This document shows, in pieces, positions 22,227 through 34,454 of a stretch of DNA of 64,000 bases. Positions within the stretch are counted from its first letter, which is position 1. Every line of letters starts with the position of its first letter. This stretch comes from Glandiceps talaboti (Eukaryota > Hemichordata > Enteropneusta > Spengelidae), in assembly GCF_964340395.1 (NCBI RefSeq), contig NC_135556.1, positions 10,252,001-10,316,000 on the forward strand, given 5' to 3'. The notes beneath the pieces were generated by a model. It was not told the DNA's origin. It made no database searches and was given only the letters and a program-made list of their open reading frames with translations. A program made the position numbers and the translations under genes.

Positions 22227-22545
22227 CTATGTACAGGAGACAGGAATTTCAATTCGGTAAGAGTCATTATAGCCGCGCAGTATCAGTGGTATAGAATTTA
22301 TGTTAACAGTCCGACTAGAAATATCAGAACCCCTTAAGTTAGTTATCAATCGTCTACTACAGACACGCTCTGACCTGAGTTAGCCAAGTCTCAAATTAAC
22401 ACAATCGATTTCTGAAGGTAGAGATGTAGTGAAAGGAGTTCAAGAATTTGATACTTGTTGTACTTCTCACAAGTAGTAAATAATGTTGATCAGTTTGGGA
22501 GTACACATATGCATTTTATTTCGATCTTCCTTTAAAAAATCTATA

Positions 22546-22863
22546 CATCATATATTTTGAATTGAAGTGTATTTTAGGTGAAACATTGGTAACTACCATT
22601 GCAGATTTCAGAGAGCTAGAGGGTTCGCAACAGACACGTATATAGTGAATTGTTGTTCAGGAGACTTGTCGAAGCTGTAACACACAGTCACGTATGTATA
22701 CGACTTTCTTACCACATTTCTCTTCTAGTGATTGTAGAATAGCAGATTATCTGGTAATGCATGTGAATATATAGTCTAGCCATGATATTTCATGTCATAT
22801 ACACTTTCCAACGGAAAATCACCACTAATCATTTTCTGTCGATGTTTTCCTTTTTAAATACAG
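22546..22863 (+). promoter_or_regulatory. Promoter/leader and 5'-UTR intron of copy 4
   Basis: TATA-like sequence at 22546, donor GTATGT at 22692, acceptor AG at 22862-22863; predicted intron of 172 bp. It is intact although the coding region is frameshifted, so transcription may persist. Confidence 0.5.
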
Positions 22864-22882
22864 TATAACCGGCAGAGTCATC

Positions 22883-24512
22883 ATGAGGGGAAGTCCTCTA
22901 TATATTGCCTTTCCACTTCTTTTCTTGTTGATGAGCATTCTGTATTTCATATCACCATGGTCTTCTATCGTATCAGAGGTGATGAAAAATCACGATGGGT
23001 TTATCGTCCCGCCCAGAACCGATGGAGAGGGGAAAAGTGGTGGTATTGATAACTTTTGTCGCCGTCTGTGGAAGAAAAACGTAGCGCCTACCATTTTGGA
23101 ATATGAAGGGGACACTCTCACGAAAAAGTGTTCTTGCCAAAAGGGTCACCAAAATCGAACGTTCGAGACAAGCGAAAATTCCTCTTTGCAGAGAAGACAT
23201 AAAGAGTTCATAGAATGGGAAAGAGAACAGGACATCAAAAGGGAACCCTTGATCTACACTCCTGCGATGTCCGCTTTTGGTTACCTTGCCAGCGGATTAA
23301 CCGTCCAACCTGGAAAATCAGTTCCCATCAAATCGTTATACATTGATCCTATGGCCGTGGAATGTCTAACAGTTATCCATGGATTTAGTTTCCAGGACAA
23401 AAAAAACAATGTTGAACTTCAGATGCGGTGACGGGAAAGCAGTCATGTTCATCTCGCCAACGTCATCTAGTTTGGCACAGGTCAGAGTTGATGGCAACCA
23501 AACCAGTGATTTAAGGATATCTATGGCATTCAATGTCGGTATGCTAAAATCATCGATGGACCGATCGCGATCTGATATCGTCACTCAAGCTATCAACGAA
23601 GTATTAAACAATATCCATTACTGCAATATCTACTATGACGTATTCAATCGTGACGTCATCAACGTTACTTTTCTGAATCTCACTTTTCAAATAAACGTTC
23701 TCATCAAAGAAAACGCTTTACCTCATCTGTATGACACCGGTTCCGGTGACGATATCGCCAATAAGGTAACTATAGTAACTAAAACTTTTGAACGCCCAGA
23801 TTCTGTGCTTAACCTCATCAAAAGCATCAGAAAGTACTATCCGAGTGTAACCATAGTGATAGCTGATGATTCAGAGCAACCAGTTGCTATCCATGGTGAC
23901 AACATCAAGCATTACACCATGCCTTTTGCAGAGGGGTGGTTCGCTGGACGGAACTTGGCTTTAAGCCAAGTGCGAACCAAATATTTTTTGTCGGTAGATG
24001 ATGATTTCGAATTCACAGCCTTAACTAATCTTAGTAAGTGTCTCGAAAAATTGGAAAACAATGAAGAAAATATCGATATTGTAGGTGGCGTCCTTGCCAG
24101 TGGCGAAGGAAGAGATGTTGAATTGAAGAACTACCAGGAAAGAATGAGATTCGAGGGTGGTGATATGGGGCATTGCGTATACCGAAAATCTGGTGTGTAC
24201 AGAAAACTACGGAATTATCCCCAGTGTCGCGTGACAAACATGGTGCTTAATTTCTTCATGGCCAAAACGTTATCTGTCAGAAATATAGGATTTGATCCAC
24301 AATTCGAACGAGTTGGACACTGGGAGTTTTTCTTAGCTGGTTTAGGGTATCTTCGGGTCGCCTCGTGTTCGGATTTCATCGCAAAGCATTGCCGCTCTTT
24401 GCCTGAGAAGTACAATATATACAGGAATAAAATGGTGGATCCAACTTACAAATACAAGAAAGAACAATATACTCTTTTCAAACATTATTTACAATGTATT
24501 CAAATGGGTTAA
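22883..24512 (+). pseudogene. B4GALNT1-like: B4GALNT1-like transferase, array copy 4, frameshifted
   Basis: This copy is nearly identical to copy 6 but 1 nt longer (1630 versus 1629 nt). An A run just after the codons for FQD (about 23398-23406) has eight A where copy 6 has seven, and a nearby G is A. Frame 1 therefore ends after 182 residues (at 23431), and the remaining catalytic part is open in another frame to 24512. No other break is seen. A truncated product would keep the anchor and stem but lack the GT-A domain. The run is a plausible site of replication slippage, transcriptional slippage or a sequencing error. The catalytic part also carries the SVDDD and FFLAG changes described for copy 6. 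Residues around the break (GMLKSSMDR, VLNNIHY) resemble copy 3 rather than copy 6. Confidence is high for the homology and moderate for true inactivation. Confidence 0.85.
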
Positions 24513-26268
24513 CTTGACGGCAACGTAAATCATAGGTGTAGCCTACCTGCGGACGGTTGAATATATTCTTCACATGTAATGCAATGATGAACGCATATCT
24601 TTTTTTAATGCGTCAATTGTCAATATTGGTGAATATTGCGTTATTGGTGAATGGTTGTTATTTTCGAACGTGAATGGTGAATGCTTATAAATTAATCGTC
24701 AACGGCATCATTTAACTCACCAGTACAGTAGTACGCTCCAGGTCGCAACAATCTATTCGTTTCACTACACTTTGCATCATTGTATAATCAATCGATATTA
24801 CACCTGTCAGACTGACTAAAGACGTTACAAATCAATAATTATCATATCCGTTTTATACCTTTTCTGGCATATCTATCTTTGGTTTGTTTTGTTTTCTATT
24901 ATTTTGTTTCTATATGTGACTAGTTATATCTTCTCTAATATGTTCGTAGTGTATGTATTTTGATTTTCTGTTAGTGCTGCTCATAACGTGCTTAGGGAGC
25001 CCCTGATACAAAAGGGATGCAAAAAATAGATAAACAAAATTAAAAGGAAATTTAAGTATTCATGGGTAATAACTGAATTTTGCGGTCCTAGTACCTCATA
25101 TTATTATATCCTTGTAATGTATTTTTGGCCACATCCGCAAATCTCGTTATAATTGACCACATTCCGATCATATCACTGGACACAAGTGACGGTCTGTAGA
25201 AACTTGCAATGTACGAACTGTTACATGAGTTTTAGATTTAATGAATATCTGTATCTCAATATTTGGTATCAGGAATTCGTTTAATTTTTAGCATATGATT
25301 TTTGGCCGCTTTTTTTACTAGTGTCTGTAAAACTATGAAATTGGAACAATTCCATAGCAGGTTAAAATTCGTCAACTGTGGTGGCGCACTCGGTGTTGCT
25401 TTCAATTGCGGGTAGCACAATACCGTATACCTTAATTTAAGACAGATACGAAACTACAGTTCAACGTAAACTGGGATATCATTTCCTTCACATTTGCACA
25501 ATTCTCGAAATATATAGTGGTTCAAAAACTGAGTTTATATGATGTTTTACTTGGAAGAGTTTTGAAAAATTATTTAAACTAAAACATTTATTTAATTATT
25601 CTGGTATAATGTTAATGTTAATGCATGTACCTTCGGTGACATTACAATTACTTCTGGCATTGTATGTATAGTTTTATTAAGGGTTTCTCAACTTTTTAGA
25701 ACATAAACTCAAGATTATCATTTAATTACATTCTACTCTGTAACCATAGGTGACAAGGTATAAAAAGTGTTCCTTTTTAGTTTGTTTTCTTTTTGTTGTT
25801 GTTTATTTTATTTACAAACTCACAATAGCTCAATTATAATTTTTCCCATTGGCAATGTGTTTACACTAAATAAGTGTAGTGTGGGGCATTTATACTATAA
25901 AGATTGTGGGCAACTGTGTTGATAGGCTGCCCTCTAGTGGGGGAACAGTCCAACACCTAAATGGATTAATTATCAAATCTCTATAACTTTAGGCGATATG
26001 GTTATTCGATATTTTTGTTTCATTGGGCAATAAACAATAAAACGTTCTTTTATTGCAGAATTTTGTGATTGTCGTTGTTCTAATTATTGCAATTACCTTC
26101 AAGATTAATTTCGGAAAACGTGTTTTTTCACATTTAAAAGCTAAGCAAGCATCAACTTTGGCCAAAAGAATGACCCATTACTTTATTGCCAAAATAATGA
26201 CCATTATGTTAAGCATTGGAAAATTGATCAAACCAATGGCCAATATTTTGGCCACTGGGAAATGAGAG
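24513..26268. other. 3' module of copy 4
   Basis: Module as after gene 2. No coding sequence is seen. Confidence 0.5.
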
Positions 26269-26782
26269 TTAGGGAGCCTTCAATATTTACAAGTGGGAGG
26301 GCCGGAGGAAATCACACTTGGTCTGTTAAGTAAAACATGACCCTCCCCCCCCCCCCATTCTCCATTTGTAAAAAGTGGCCCTCCCCTTTGTCCCATTTTC
26401 TAAAACATGACCCATGACAATTGCATATACTGAATGTTAAATAATTTTCCCATTATGTGTATACATACAAATTAAATTATTTTGACTCTGTATTAGAAAG
26501 CAATATTTGTACATATAAAATGAAAACAGTAAAACGCTGACTAGTTGCCTTTCTCTTATAATCATACACAATCTAGTGAGTATCTAAAACATGCTTTCCA
26601 TGTTGTGCATACTCTGCCTGATCTGGAAAACTTGCAAAAGTTCCCTGATATCATTGTCATCATCATCACCTTCACCTTCACCTTCAGTATTGCCATTATC
26701 AGGGTCACTCTAATCTGACTCACTGGTACTACTTGAGTCAGTACATGTATCACTGTCCGTGTTCTCTATAACATTCAAAACT

Positions 26783-26785
<3 letters not shown>

Positions 26786-26860
<75 letters not shown>

Positions 26861-26864
26861 ACAA

Positions 26865-26905
<41 letters not shown>

Positions 26906-26926
26906 ACAACATCATCATCATCATCA
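26786..26926. repeat. (CAT)n microsatellite, block A
   Basis: Longest of the three CAT runs, interrupted by CAACAA. It yields spurious poly-Asp and poly-Ser frames. Confidence 0.9.
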
Positions 26927-27114
26927 CTGCTACCATCACCATCATATTTTAACAACAACATTCACGGACAGTGTGAGTGATAAGGTGAGATGGTACACTC
27001 AACAACATGCATCCTTTTATTAAACCATTTTCTTACAATATATGTATTTTTAATTTTTGTATTTTTGCATGTAAAGTACTCGTAAAAATAAATGTTGAGT
27101 GCATATCACTTTTA

Positions 27115-27254
27115 TGAAAGCCCATTAGGGACATTTACAGAATAGAAAAAATAAAAAAAATTCTCGAGATAAAGATAAATTATCTCATTATCTCGAGAAA
27201 CTATCTCGTTATCTCGACATAATATCTCGTTATCTCGAAAAACTACCTTATATA

Positions 27255-27344
<90 letters not shown>

Positions 27345-27680
27345 ATTTTCATTTTTCTTTCGCCAAGTAGAGTACTCAATCACCTTGGAGAGCTACCATA
27401 CATAAAAATGAAAGAAGACGAGTCTGATATTACATTATGGATTTACACTATGGACAGTTTCACCAGAAGGATCGTTGGGTGTAATAGTAGGGTGTAATAG
27501 TAGTCGTTGGCTTTACATTCTGCTTTATGTACATAACGTCTTCTTCTTTTTTGTCTACACACAGCCGTCAATGAACACACATAAGTTATGTACCGTAGCA
27601 GAATGTATCTCGCGAACTTATCTCATTATCTCGAGAATTTTTTATGTTTTTATTCTGTAAATATCCCTAACGGGCTTTCA
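27115..27680. mobile_element. TA-flanked inverted-repeat element, block A
   Basis: A 566-bp version with TA at 27113-27114 and 27681-27682. It contains an AT microsatellite and a reverse-strand piece of the Penelope-like 3' end. Confidence 0.6.
27261..27340. repeat. (TA)n microsatellite, block A
   Basis: Lies at the place where block 1 has the Penelope-like element. Confidence 0.9.
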
Positions 27681-28433
27681 TACACTTTTTCGTCTCAAAA
27701 CACACAAAACAAATTGACAATATTTGAATTTTCAATTTGGTCACAAAACTACGGATTGTAAAATGTGGCCCTCCCCAAAACATTGTAATGATATGAACCT
27801 CCCCCAAGAACAGGTTTGTAAAATTTGAGCCACTCTCGATTTCCCCCCCCCCTTGTAAATACTGAAGGCTCCCTTAGTAATATCATACCATTTCAATAGA
27901 TCCATGTGAAATGTTATTTTTGGTAATAGGGATGGTGCAACATGGCCTACACTATGATGTAAAGAAACGGCAACTCTCTCTCTCTCACTGGTGGTGACCC
28001 ACTATTATTTTGTCATTGATAGATAGCTGGAATAATACATTGTACACATACAACAGAAAAAAAATAATCTATCATGGATGTCTGGACATAATACACATTG
28101 CACTAAAATATGTGAGTTCATTAAGTGCTCCAGGGACAATCTTTAACTGTCAAATATCATGATGTAGTTAATTGTTGTAAATCTACTTATTTTGACCCAA
28201 AACAATATGTGTAGATACAAGAAACGGTCATTATCTTGAAAACAAAGGTGGCGACATAGTATTTTCTTTGTATTTTTTATATATTCAGATATCACTGCTT
28301 AGGTATGCAAAGTATAAGAAAAATCTATAGACCTTTGTAATTTGACACCTCCCCCACCCCCTAAGTTAGTTATCTATTGTCAACTACATACAAGCTCTGA
28401 CATTAGCTCACCCAGTCTCACCTTGACATAATT

Positions 28434-28720
28434 TCTCACAAACAATGAGCAATATGTATTTGTCAATGATCAGTTTGGGAGGACATGCATGATTTTATTT
28501 CAAATTTCTTTTAAAAATTCAATACATTATATATTTTGAATTTGCATTTTACAGAGAGTTAGAGGGTTCGCAACAGACACATACTGATGGTGGTTGGAAA
28601 CTTGTTGAAGCTGTAACTACACAGTCACGTACGTATATGACTTTCTTACCACATTTCTCTTCTAGTGATTGTATATAATACCAAGTTATCTGGTAATGCA
28701 TGTAAATATATAGTCGAGCC
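28434..28720 (+). pseudogene. Orphan transferase leader without a coding region (block A)
   Basis: The array promoter/leader is present with its TATA-like element, TTAGAGGGTTCGCAACAGAC, donor region and intron start, but it runs into unrelated sequence after about 28720. No ATG-proximal exon or transferase coding sequence follows until gene 5, 2 kb away. It looks like the remains of a deleted gene copy. Confidence 0.6.
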
Positions 28721-29234
28721 ATTATACTTTAAGTTAGGTGTCAAATTCGAATTACGCCGGTCAACGACGCAACTTTCGGCGCAGACTGAAACGGGCGCTC
28801 TTGTCAACGTACATTCACACGCGAAACAAACCAGTGTTTGGAAGTGAAGTGAAGTGAAGTGTTATATTTCGATTGTTGTACGTAATCATTGGAGATTTAG
28901 GGTGAACCTCAGACCACTAACGTGTGAATGGGGCTCTTAATCCCTCTCCCTACTGCCATGCTCAAGTATGCCTTTTGTTTTAAACTCTCTCCGAAAACTG
29001 TCGAACGTTGTGCAAAATGATACTTCGGGTCTTTACGTTTTTTGCAATTGAGGCGACCACTTTCTATCGGAAAAGGTCAAAGGGTTGAGGTAGCATGGTG
29101 GCCTGCTAAGGAGTTACCAGACTAGAACACCAACAAGGGAAAACCCATTGAAAACATTTATTCGGAACTTCTAAACTACATCGAGGCCATAAAAAAGGCT
29201 GATTACACGATTATGGAACGCCATGACTGTCTTA

Positions 29235-29442
29235 TGATGTCTCATGTCGTGTTGTCCATTTAATATGACGTGGTGTGCTTTCACCACAACGTGATGTGCA
29301 TATGCAATGACATGATGTGCTTTCACCACAACGTGATGTCCATTTGATATGATGTGATGTGATGTGCTTTTACTACAACGTGATGTCCAATTTGATCTGA
29401 TGTGGTGTGCTTTTACCACGACGTGATGTCCATTTGCAATAA
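29235..29442. repeat. Minisatellite with 40-50-bp unit, block A
   Basis: Four to five units of GTGTGCTTTCACCACAACG plus TGATGTCCATTTGATATGAT. The open frames across it are a by-product of the repeat. Confidence 0.75.
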
Positions 29443-29991
29443 TCGCCATTAAATGAACTACTTTGTTTGGGTTTTTCCTTTGTTACTATGGTAAACAGAT
29501 TTGCTATACAGATTGATTCTATGTCGTTTTGGAAACATATACCTCAATAGGTCAGCAGTGTCACCAAAGCTAGAGGACGATTGATGGGGTCAAAGCAGTA
29601 GGTCAATCATTTGGTTGTTTGTGCGCGTTTTCTAAAACCATTGATGTCTCATCGATGCTAAAACAACGTGCGCATTTGTCATTACAAGAAAAACAACAAT
29701 GGCAATTATTAGAAACTGATCGTGGAGAAAAAAAAGTGAAAAAGCTAATTCTCGTATTTGAATTAAGGCGACGGCAACACTTCCGTTTTATTCATTTATG
29801 GTGCTGATTATTTTATCATCCAATCATTTGATTATTGTATATTTTATGTTTATAAGAATGTAATGGAATAATAAAGTTTGGATTCTTTATTTGGAAGAGA
29901 CGGTCTGGGGCAAGGAGCGTCAATCTGCCCCCTGACTGGGCCACTTCTAAATGATCCAGAGCTAATTCCCTAAAGCCGATCCTGTGTACGG

Positions 29992-30237
<246 letters not shown>

Positions 30238-30375
30238 AGCATTGGAGGAGGGTTAGTTAACATTAGAGGTCTCCCTCTCTATTTGTTACACAAGCAATAA
30301 ATAATGTTTATTTGACCAGTTTGGGAGTTGTAGATGTATGGATTTTATTTTAACTTTCCTTTAAAAAAAACAATA

Positions 30376-30708
30376 CATCATATATTTTAACTGTTACGGT
30401 AGTGTATTTAGGTGAAACCATTGATAACTACCATATATAATTGTGGGTATCAGAGACCTAGAGGGTTCGCAACAGACACGTATATAGTGAATTGTTGTTC
30501 AGAAGACTTGTCAAAGCTGTAGCTACACAGTCACGTATGTATACGACTTTCTTACCACATTTCTCTTCCAGCCATTGTATATAATAGCAAATTATCTGGT
30601 AAAGCATGTACATATTTAAAAAAGCCATGATATGTTCCGTCATATACATTTTCTGACGGAAAATGACCACTAATAATTTTATGTCGATGGTTTCGTTTTT
30701 CAATACAG
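30376..30708 (+). promoter_or_regulatory. Promoter/leader and 5'-UTR intron of gene 5
   Basis: TATA-like sequence at 30376, donor at 30535, acceptor AG at 30707-30708; predicted intron of 174 bp. The GA microsatellite ends about 140 bp upstream of the TATA-like box. Confidence 0.5.
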
Positions 30709-30727
30709 TACAACTCGCACAGTTACC

Positions 30728-32356
30728 ATGGGGCGACGTCTTCTATATGTTACCTTTCCACTTCTTTTCTTGGTGATGATCATCCTATATTTCCTACCAC
30801 CATGGACTTTTATCGTACCAGAGGTAAAGAAATGTCATCATGGATTTACCGTCCCACCGTCGCCACGAACCGGTGGAGAAACGAAAAGTGTTGGTTTTGA
30901 TCACTTTTGTCGCCGTCTGTGGAAGAAAAACGTAGCGCCTACCATAATCCAATACGAAGGAGACACTCTCACGAAAACGTGTTCTTGCCAAAAGAGTCCG
31001 CAAAAGTTCGGGGAATACGAAAATTCCTCTTTGCAGAGAAGACATAAAGAGTTTATAGAATGGGAAAGACAACAGGACATCAAAAGTGAACCCTTGATTT
31101 ACACTCCTACGATGTCACCTTTCGGTTACCTTGCGGGCGGATTGACTCTCCAACCTGGAAAATCAGTTCCTCTCAAATCGTTATACATCGATCCCATGGC
31201 CGTGGAATGTCTAACAGTTATCGATGGATTTAGTTTCCAAGACAAAAAAACAGTGTTCAACTTCAGATGCGGTGACGGGAAAGCGGTAATGTTCATCTCG
31301 CCAACGTCATCTAGTTTGGCACGGCTCAGAATTGATGGCAACCATACCAGTGATTTAAGGATATCAATGACATTCAATGTCGGTACGCTAAAATCATCGA
31401 TGAACCGATCGCGAGTTGATATCGTCACTCAAGCTATCAACAAAGTATTACACAATATCCATTACCGCAATATCTACTATGACGTGTTCAATCGTGACGT
31501 CATCAACGTTACTTTTCTGAATCTCACTTTTCAAATAAACGTTCTCATCAAAGAAAACGCTTTACCTCGTCTGTATAACACCAGTTCTGATGACGATATC
31601 GCCAATAAGGTAACTATAGTAACTAAAACGTTCGAACGCCCAAATGCTGTGCTTAACCTCATCAAAAGCATCAGAAAGTACTATCCGAGTGTAACCATAG
31701 TGATAGCTGATGATTCAGAGAAACCAGTTGCTATCCATGGTGACAACATCAAGCATTACATCATGCCTTTTAAAGAGGGGTGGTTCGCTGGACGAAACTT
31801 GGCAGTAAGCCAAGTACGAACGAAATATTTTTTGTGGGTAGATGATGATACCGAATTCACAGCCTTAACTAATCTTAGTAAGTGTCTCGAAAAATTGGAA
31901 AACAACGAAGAAAATATCGATATTGTAGGTGGCGTCCTTGCCAGTGGCGAAGGAAGACATGTTAAAATGAGTACATTCGACAAAACACTGGTAATCGAGG
32001 ATGGTGATAACGGGTTTTGCGTATACGGAAAAGCTGGTGTGCACAGAAAACTACAGAATTATCCCCAGTGTCACGTGACAAACATTGTGATTAATTTTTT
32101 CATGGCCAAAACATTATCTGTCAGAAATATAGGGTTCGATCCACAATTCGAACGAGTTGGACATTGGGAATTTTTCTTGGATGGTTACGGGTATCTTCGG
32201 GTCGCCTCATGTTCGGATTTCATCGCAAATCATCACCGATCACACAACAAGAAATACGGAAAATACAGGAATGGTATGGTGAATTTAGCTTACTACGGTA
32301 TGATCGCGCAATATCTTCCTTTCAAACATTATTTACAATGTTTTGAATTCGATTAA
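30728..32356 (+). CDS. B4GALNT1-like: B4GALNT1-like transferase, array copy 5
   Basis: A 542-residue single-exon paralogue beginning MGRRLLY, with one stem unit (PEVKKCHHG). The motif around the DXD site reads WVDDDTEF (D372-374), with T replacing the F of most copies; IADDS, GWFAGRNLAVSQ and HWEFFLDGYG are kept. It is almost identical to copy 7 in its N- and C-terminal thirds. It differs in the middle: LTLQPG, PLKS, VIDGFS, SMTFNV, MNRSRVD and INKV versus LTVQPG, PIKS, VIHGFS, SMAFNV, MDRSRSD and INEV. The patchiness suggests gene conversion in one of the pair. Its promoter is preceded by a long GA/CAGAGA microsatellite (29994-30237). Confidence 0.93.
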   Translation: MGRRLLYVTFPLLFLVMIILYFLPPWTFIVPEVKKCHHGFTVPPSPRTGGETKSVGFDHFCRRLWKKNVAPTIIQYEGDTLTKTCSCQKSPQKFGEYENSSLQRRHKEFIEWERQQDIKSEPLIYTPTMSPFGYLAGGLTLQPGKSVPLKSLYIDPMAVECLTVIDGFSFQDKKTVFNFRCGDGKAVMFISPTSSSLARLRIDGNHTSDLRISMTFNVGTLKSSMNRSRVDIVTQAINKVLHNIHYRNIYYDVFNRDVINVTFLNLTFQINVLIKENALPRLYNTSSDDDIANKVTIVTKTFERPNAVLNLIKSIRKYYPSVTIVIADDSEKPVAIHGDNIKHYIMPFKEGWFAGRNLAVSQVRTKYFLWVDDDTEFTALTNLSKCLEKLENNEENIDIVGGVLASGEGRHVKMSTFDKTLVIEDGDNGFCVYGKAGVHRKLQNYPQCHVTNIVINFFMAKTLSVRNIGFDPQFERVGHWEFFLDGYGYLRVASCSDFIANHHRSHNKKYGKYRNGMVNLAYYGMIAQYLPFKHYLQCFEFD

Positions 32357-34450
32357 CTTGACGGCAACGTAAATCATAGGTGTAGCCTACCTGAAGACGG
32401 CGAAGTACGTATATTCTTGACAAGTGAATGGTCAATATTGGTGGATATATTGCGTTATTGGTGAATGATGGTTATTTTCGAATGTAAATGATGAATGCTT
32501 ATAAATTAATCGTTAATGACATACATGTGATTTTGTGTGAATGAAAATTGTGAATTTAACCTGGACTTAAAATCATGCTATTGATGGGGCAATGATAGGT
32601 TCATCGGGGCACTCACCTGTACAGTAGTACGCTCCAGGTCGGAACAATCTATTCTTTTCACTACACTTTGCAACATTGTATAATCAATCGATATTACACC
32701 AGTCAGACTGACTGACTGACTATTAAAAGACGTTAAAAATCAATAATTATCATATCCGTTTTATGAGTTTTCTGGCATGTCTATCTTTGGTTTGTTTTGT
32801 TTCTTTTGTTTGTTTCTGTATTTGACTAGTCATATCTTCTCTAATTTCTCCGTAGTGTATGTATTTTAAGTTTCTGTTTAGTGCAGCTGCTCATAACATG
32901 CTTAGTGAGTCCCTGATACAAATTGGATGCAATAAATAAATAAACAAATAAATAAATATAAATAGTTATCAGGAAATTTAAGTATTCAGGGGTAAAAACT
33001 GAATTTTGCGGTCCTAGTACCTCATATCATTATAACCTTGTAATGTATTGTTTTGCCACATCCGTCAATCTCGTGCACATGCATTTCGATTAAATCACTG
33101 GACACAAGTGACGGTCTGTAGAAACTCGCAATGTACAAACAGTTACATGAGTTTTACATTTAATGAATATCTGTATCTCAACATTTGGTATCAGGGATTC
33201 GTTTACATTTTAGCATATGATTTTTGGCCGCTTTTTACTAGTATCTGTAAAAGTATGAAATTGGAACAATTCCATAGCAGGCTAAAAGTCGTCAACTGTG
33301 GTGGCGCTCTCAGTGGTGCTTTGAATTGAGGGTAGCACAATATCATAGACCTTAACTTAAGACTGATACTAAACTACAGTTTCAACGTACTCTGGGATAT
33401 CATTTCCTTCACAGTTGCATGATTCTGGAAATATATAGTGAGTTTATGAGATATTTTACTTGGAAGATTTAGGAAAAATGATTCAAACTAAAAACATTAT
33501 TAAGCTATTCTGGTATAATGTTAATGTATATGTAATACATATACCTTCTGTGACATTATAATTGTCTTCTGGTATTGTATGTATAGTTTTATTAAGGGTT
33601 TCTCAACTTTTTAGAACACAAAGGCAAATTATATCATCCAATCGTGTGTATGTTTCTATAGCTTTCATGGTTTCGTGATGTTTTATTACATTCTACTCTG
33701 TCACCATTAGTGACAAGGTATAAAAAATGTTCCTTTTTATTTTATTTTATTTTTGTTGTGTTTTTTTTTTACAAAATCATAATAGGTCAATTATAATTTT
33801 GTCCATTGGCAATGTGTTTACACAAAATAAGTGTAGTGTGCGGCATTTATACTATAAAGATTGTGGGCTACTGCGTTGATAGGCTGCCCTCTAGTGGGGG
33901 AACAGTCCAACACCTAAATGGATTAATTATCAAATCTCTATAACTTTAGGCGATATGGTTGTTCGATGTTTTTGTTTTATTGGGCAATAAAAAATAAAAC
34001 GTTCTTTTATTCCAGAATTTTGTCATTGTCGTTGTTCTAATTATTGCTATCACCTTCCAGGTTAATGACAATGTCAGCTGATTTTTCACATTTCAAAGAA
34101 AATCAAGCATCAACTTTGGCCAAATTAATGACCCATTATTTTTGCAATGGCCAAAATAATGACCATTATTTTAAGCATTGGAAAATTGATCAAAATAATG
34201 GCCAATATTTTGGCCACTGGAAAAAAAGAGAATTATAGAGTTTCAATTAAATCCATCTACAACTTATTGAGATGTCTTCTTAACAAACAGATTAACACAT
34301 GAACAAAAATACAGCCACATAGGCATCCACACAACTCACATTCACACATGTACTGGTAAATAAATACACCAACAAATTTAGTAAATATACAGGATGTACC
34401 AAGTAGACGTCGCTATTTACTACTAGTTTATTCAGATAATCTTGATGCCT
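32357..34450. other. 3' module of gene 5
   Basis: Module as after gene 3, nearly identical to 48652-50743. No coding sequence is seen. Confidence 0.5.
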
Positions 34451-34454
34451 TTAA

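Larger units (their letters stand above)
7300..22228. repeat. Higher-order block 1 (genes 2 and 3)
   Basis: Gene 2 plus a type-1 downstream module, then gene 3 plus a type-2 downstream module ending in the COMMD8 pseudo-exon. Gene starts are offset by 14431 bp (2 to 4) and 13923 bp (3 to 5) from the next block. It differs by a Penelope-like insertion and an approximately 940-bp deletion. The left edge is approximate. Confidence 0.8.
26272..27873. mobile_element. TTA-flanked inverted-repeat element, block A
   Basis: Orthologous copy, TTA at 26269-26271 and 27874-27876. It is about 1.6 kb long because it lacks the Penelope-like insertion. Confidence 0.65.

Noticed and set aside
23398-23406. 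Programmed -1 frameshift at the A run of copy 4 (it resembles A AAA AAC)
   Set aside because: A -1 shift leads quickly to a stop; only +1 or -2 would reach the open catalytic frame, and the sister copy has no such site.
26710-26980. Poly-Asp and poly-Ser frames
   Set aside because: They are translations of the CAT microsatellite on both strands.
29235-29442. CRISPR-like spacing of repeats
   Set aside because: The units vary in length and sequence with no unique spacers, and the context is eukaryotic; it is a minisatellite.
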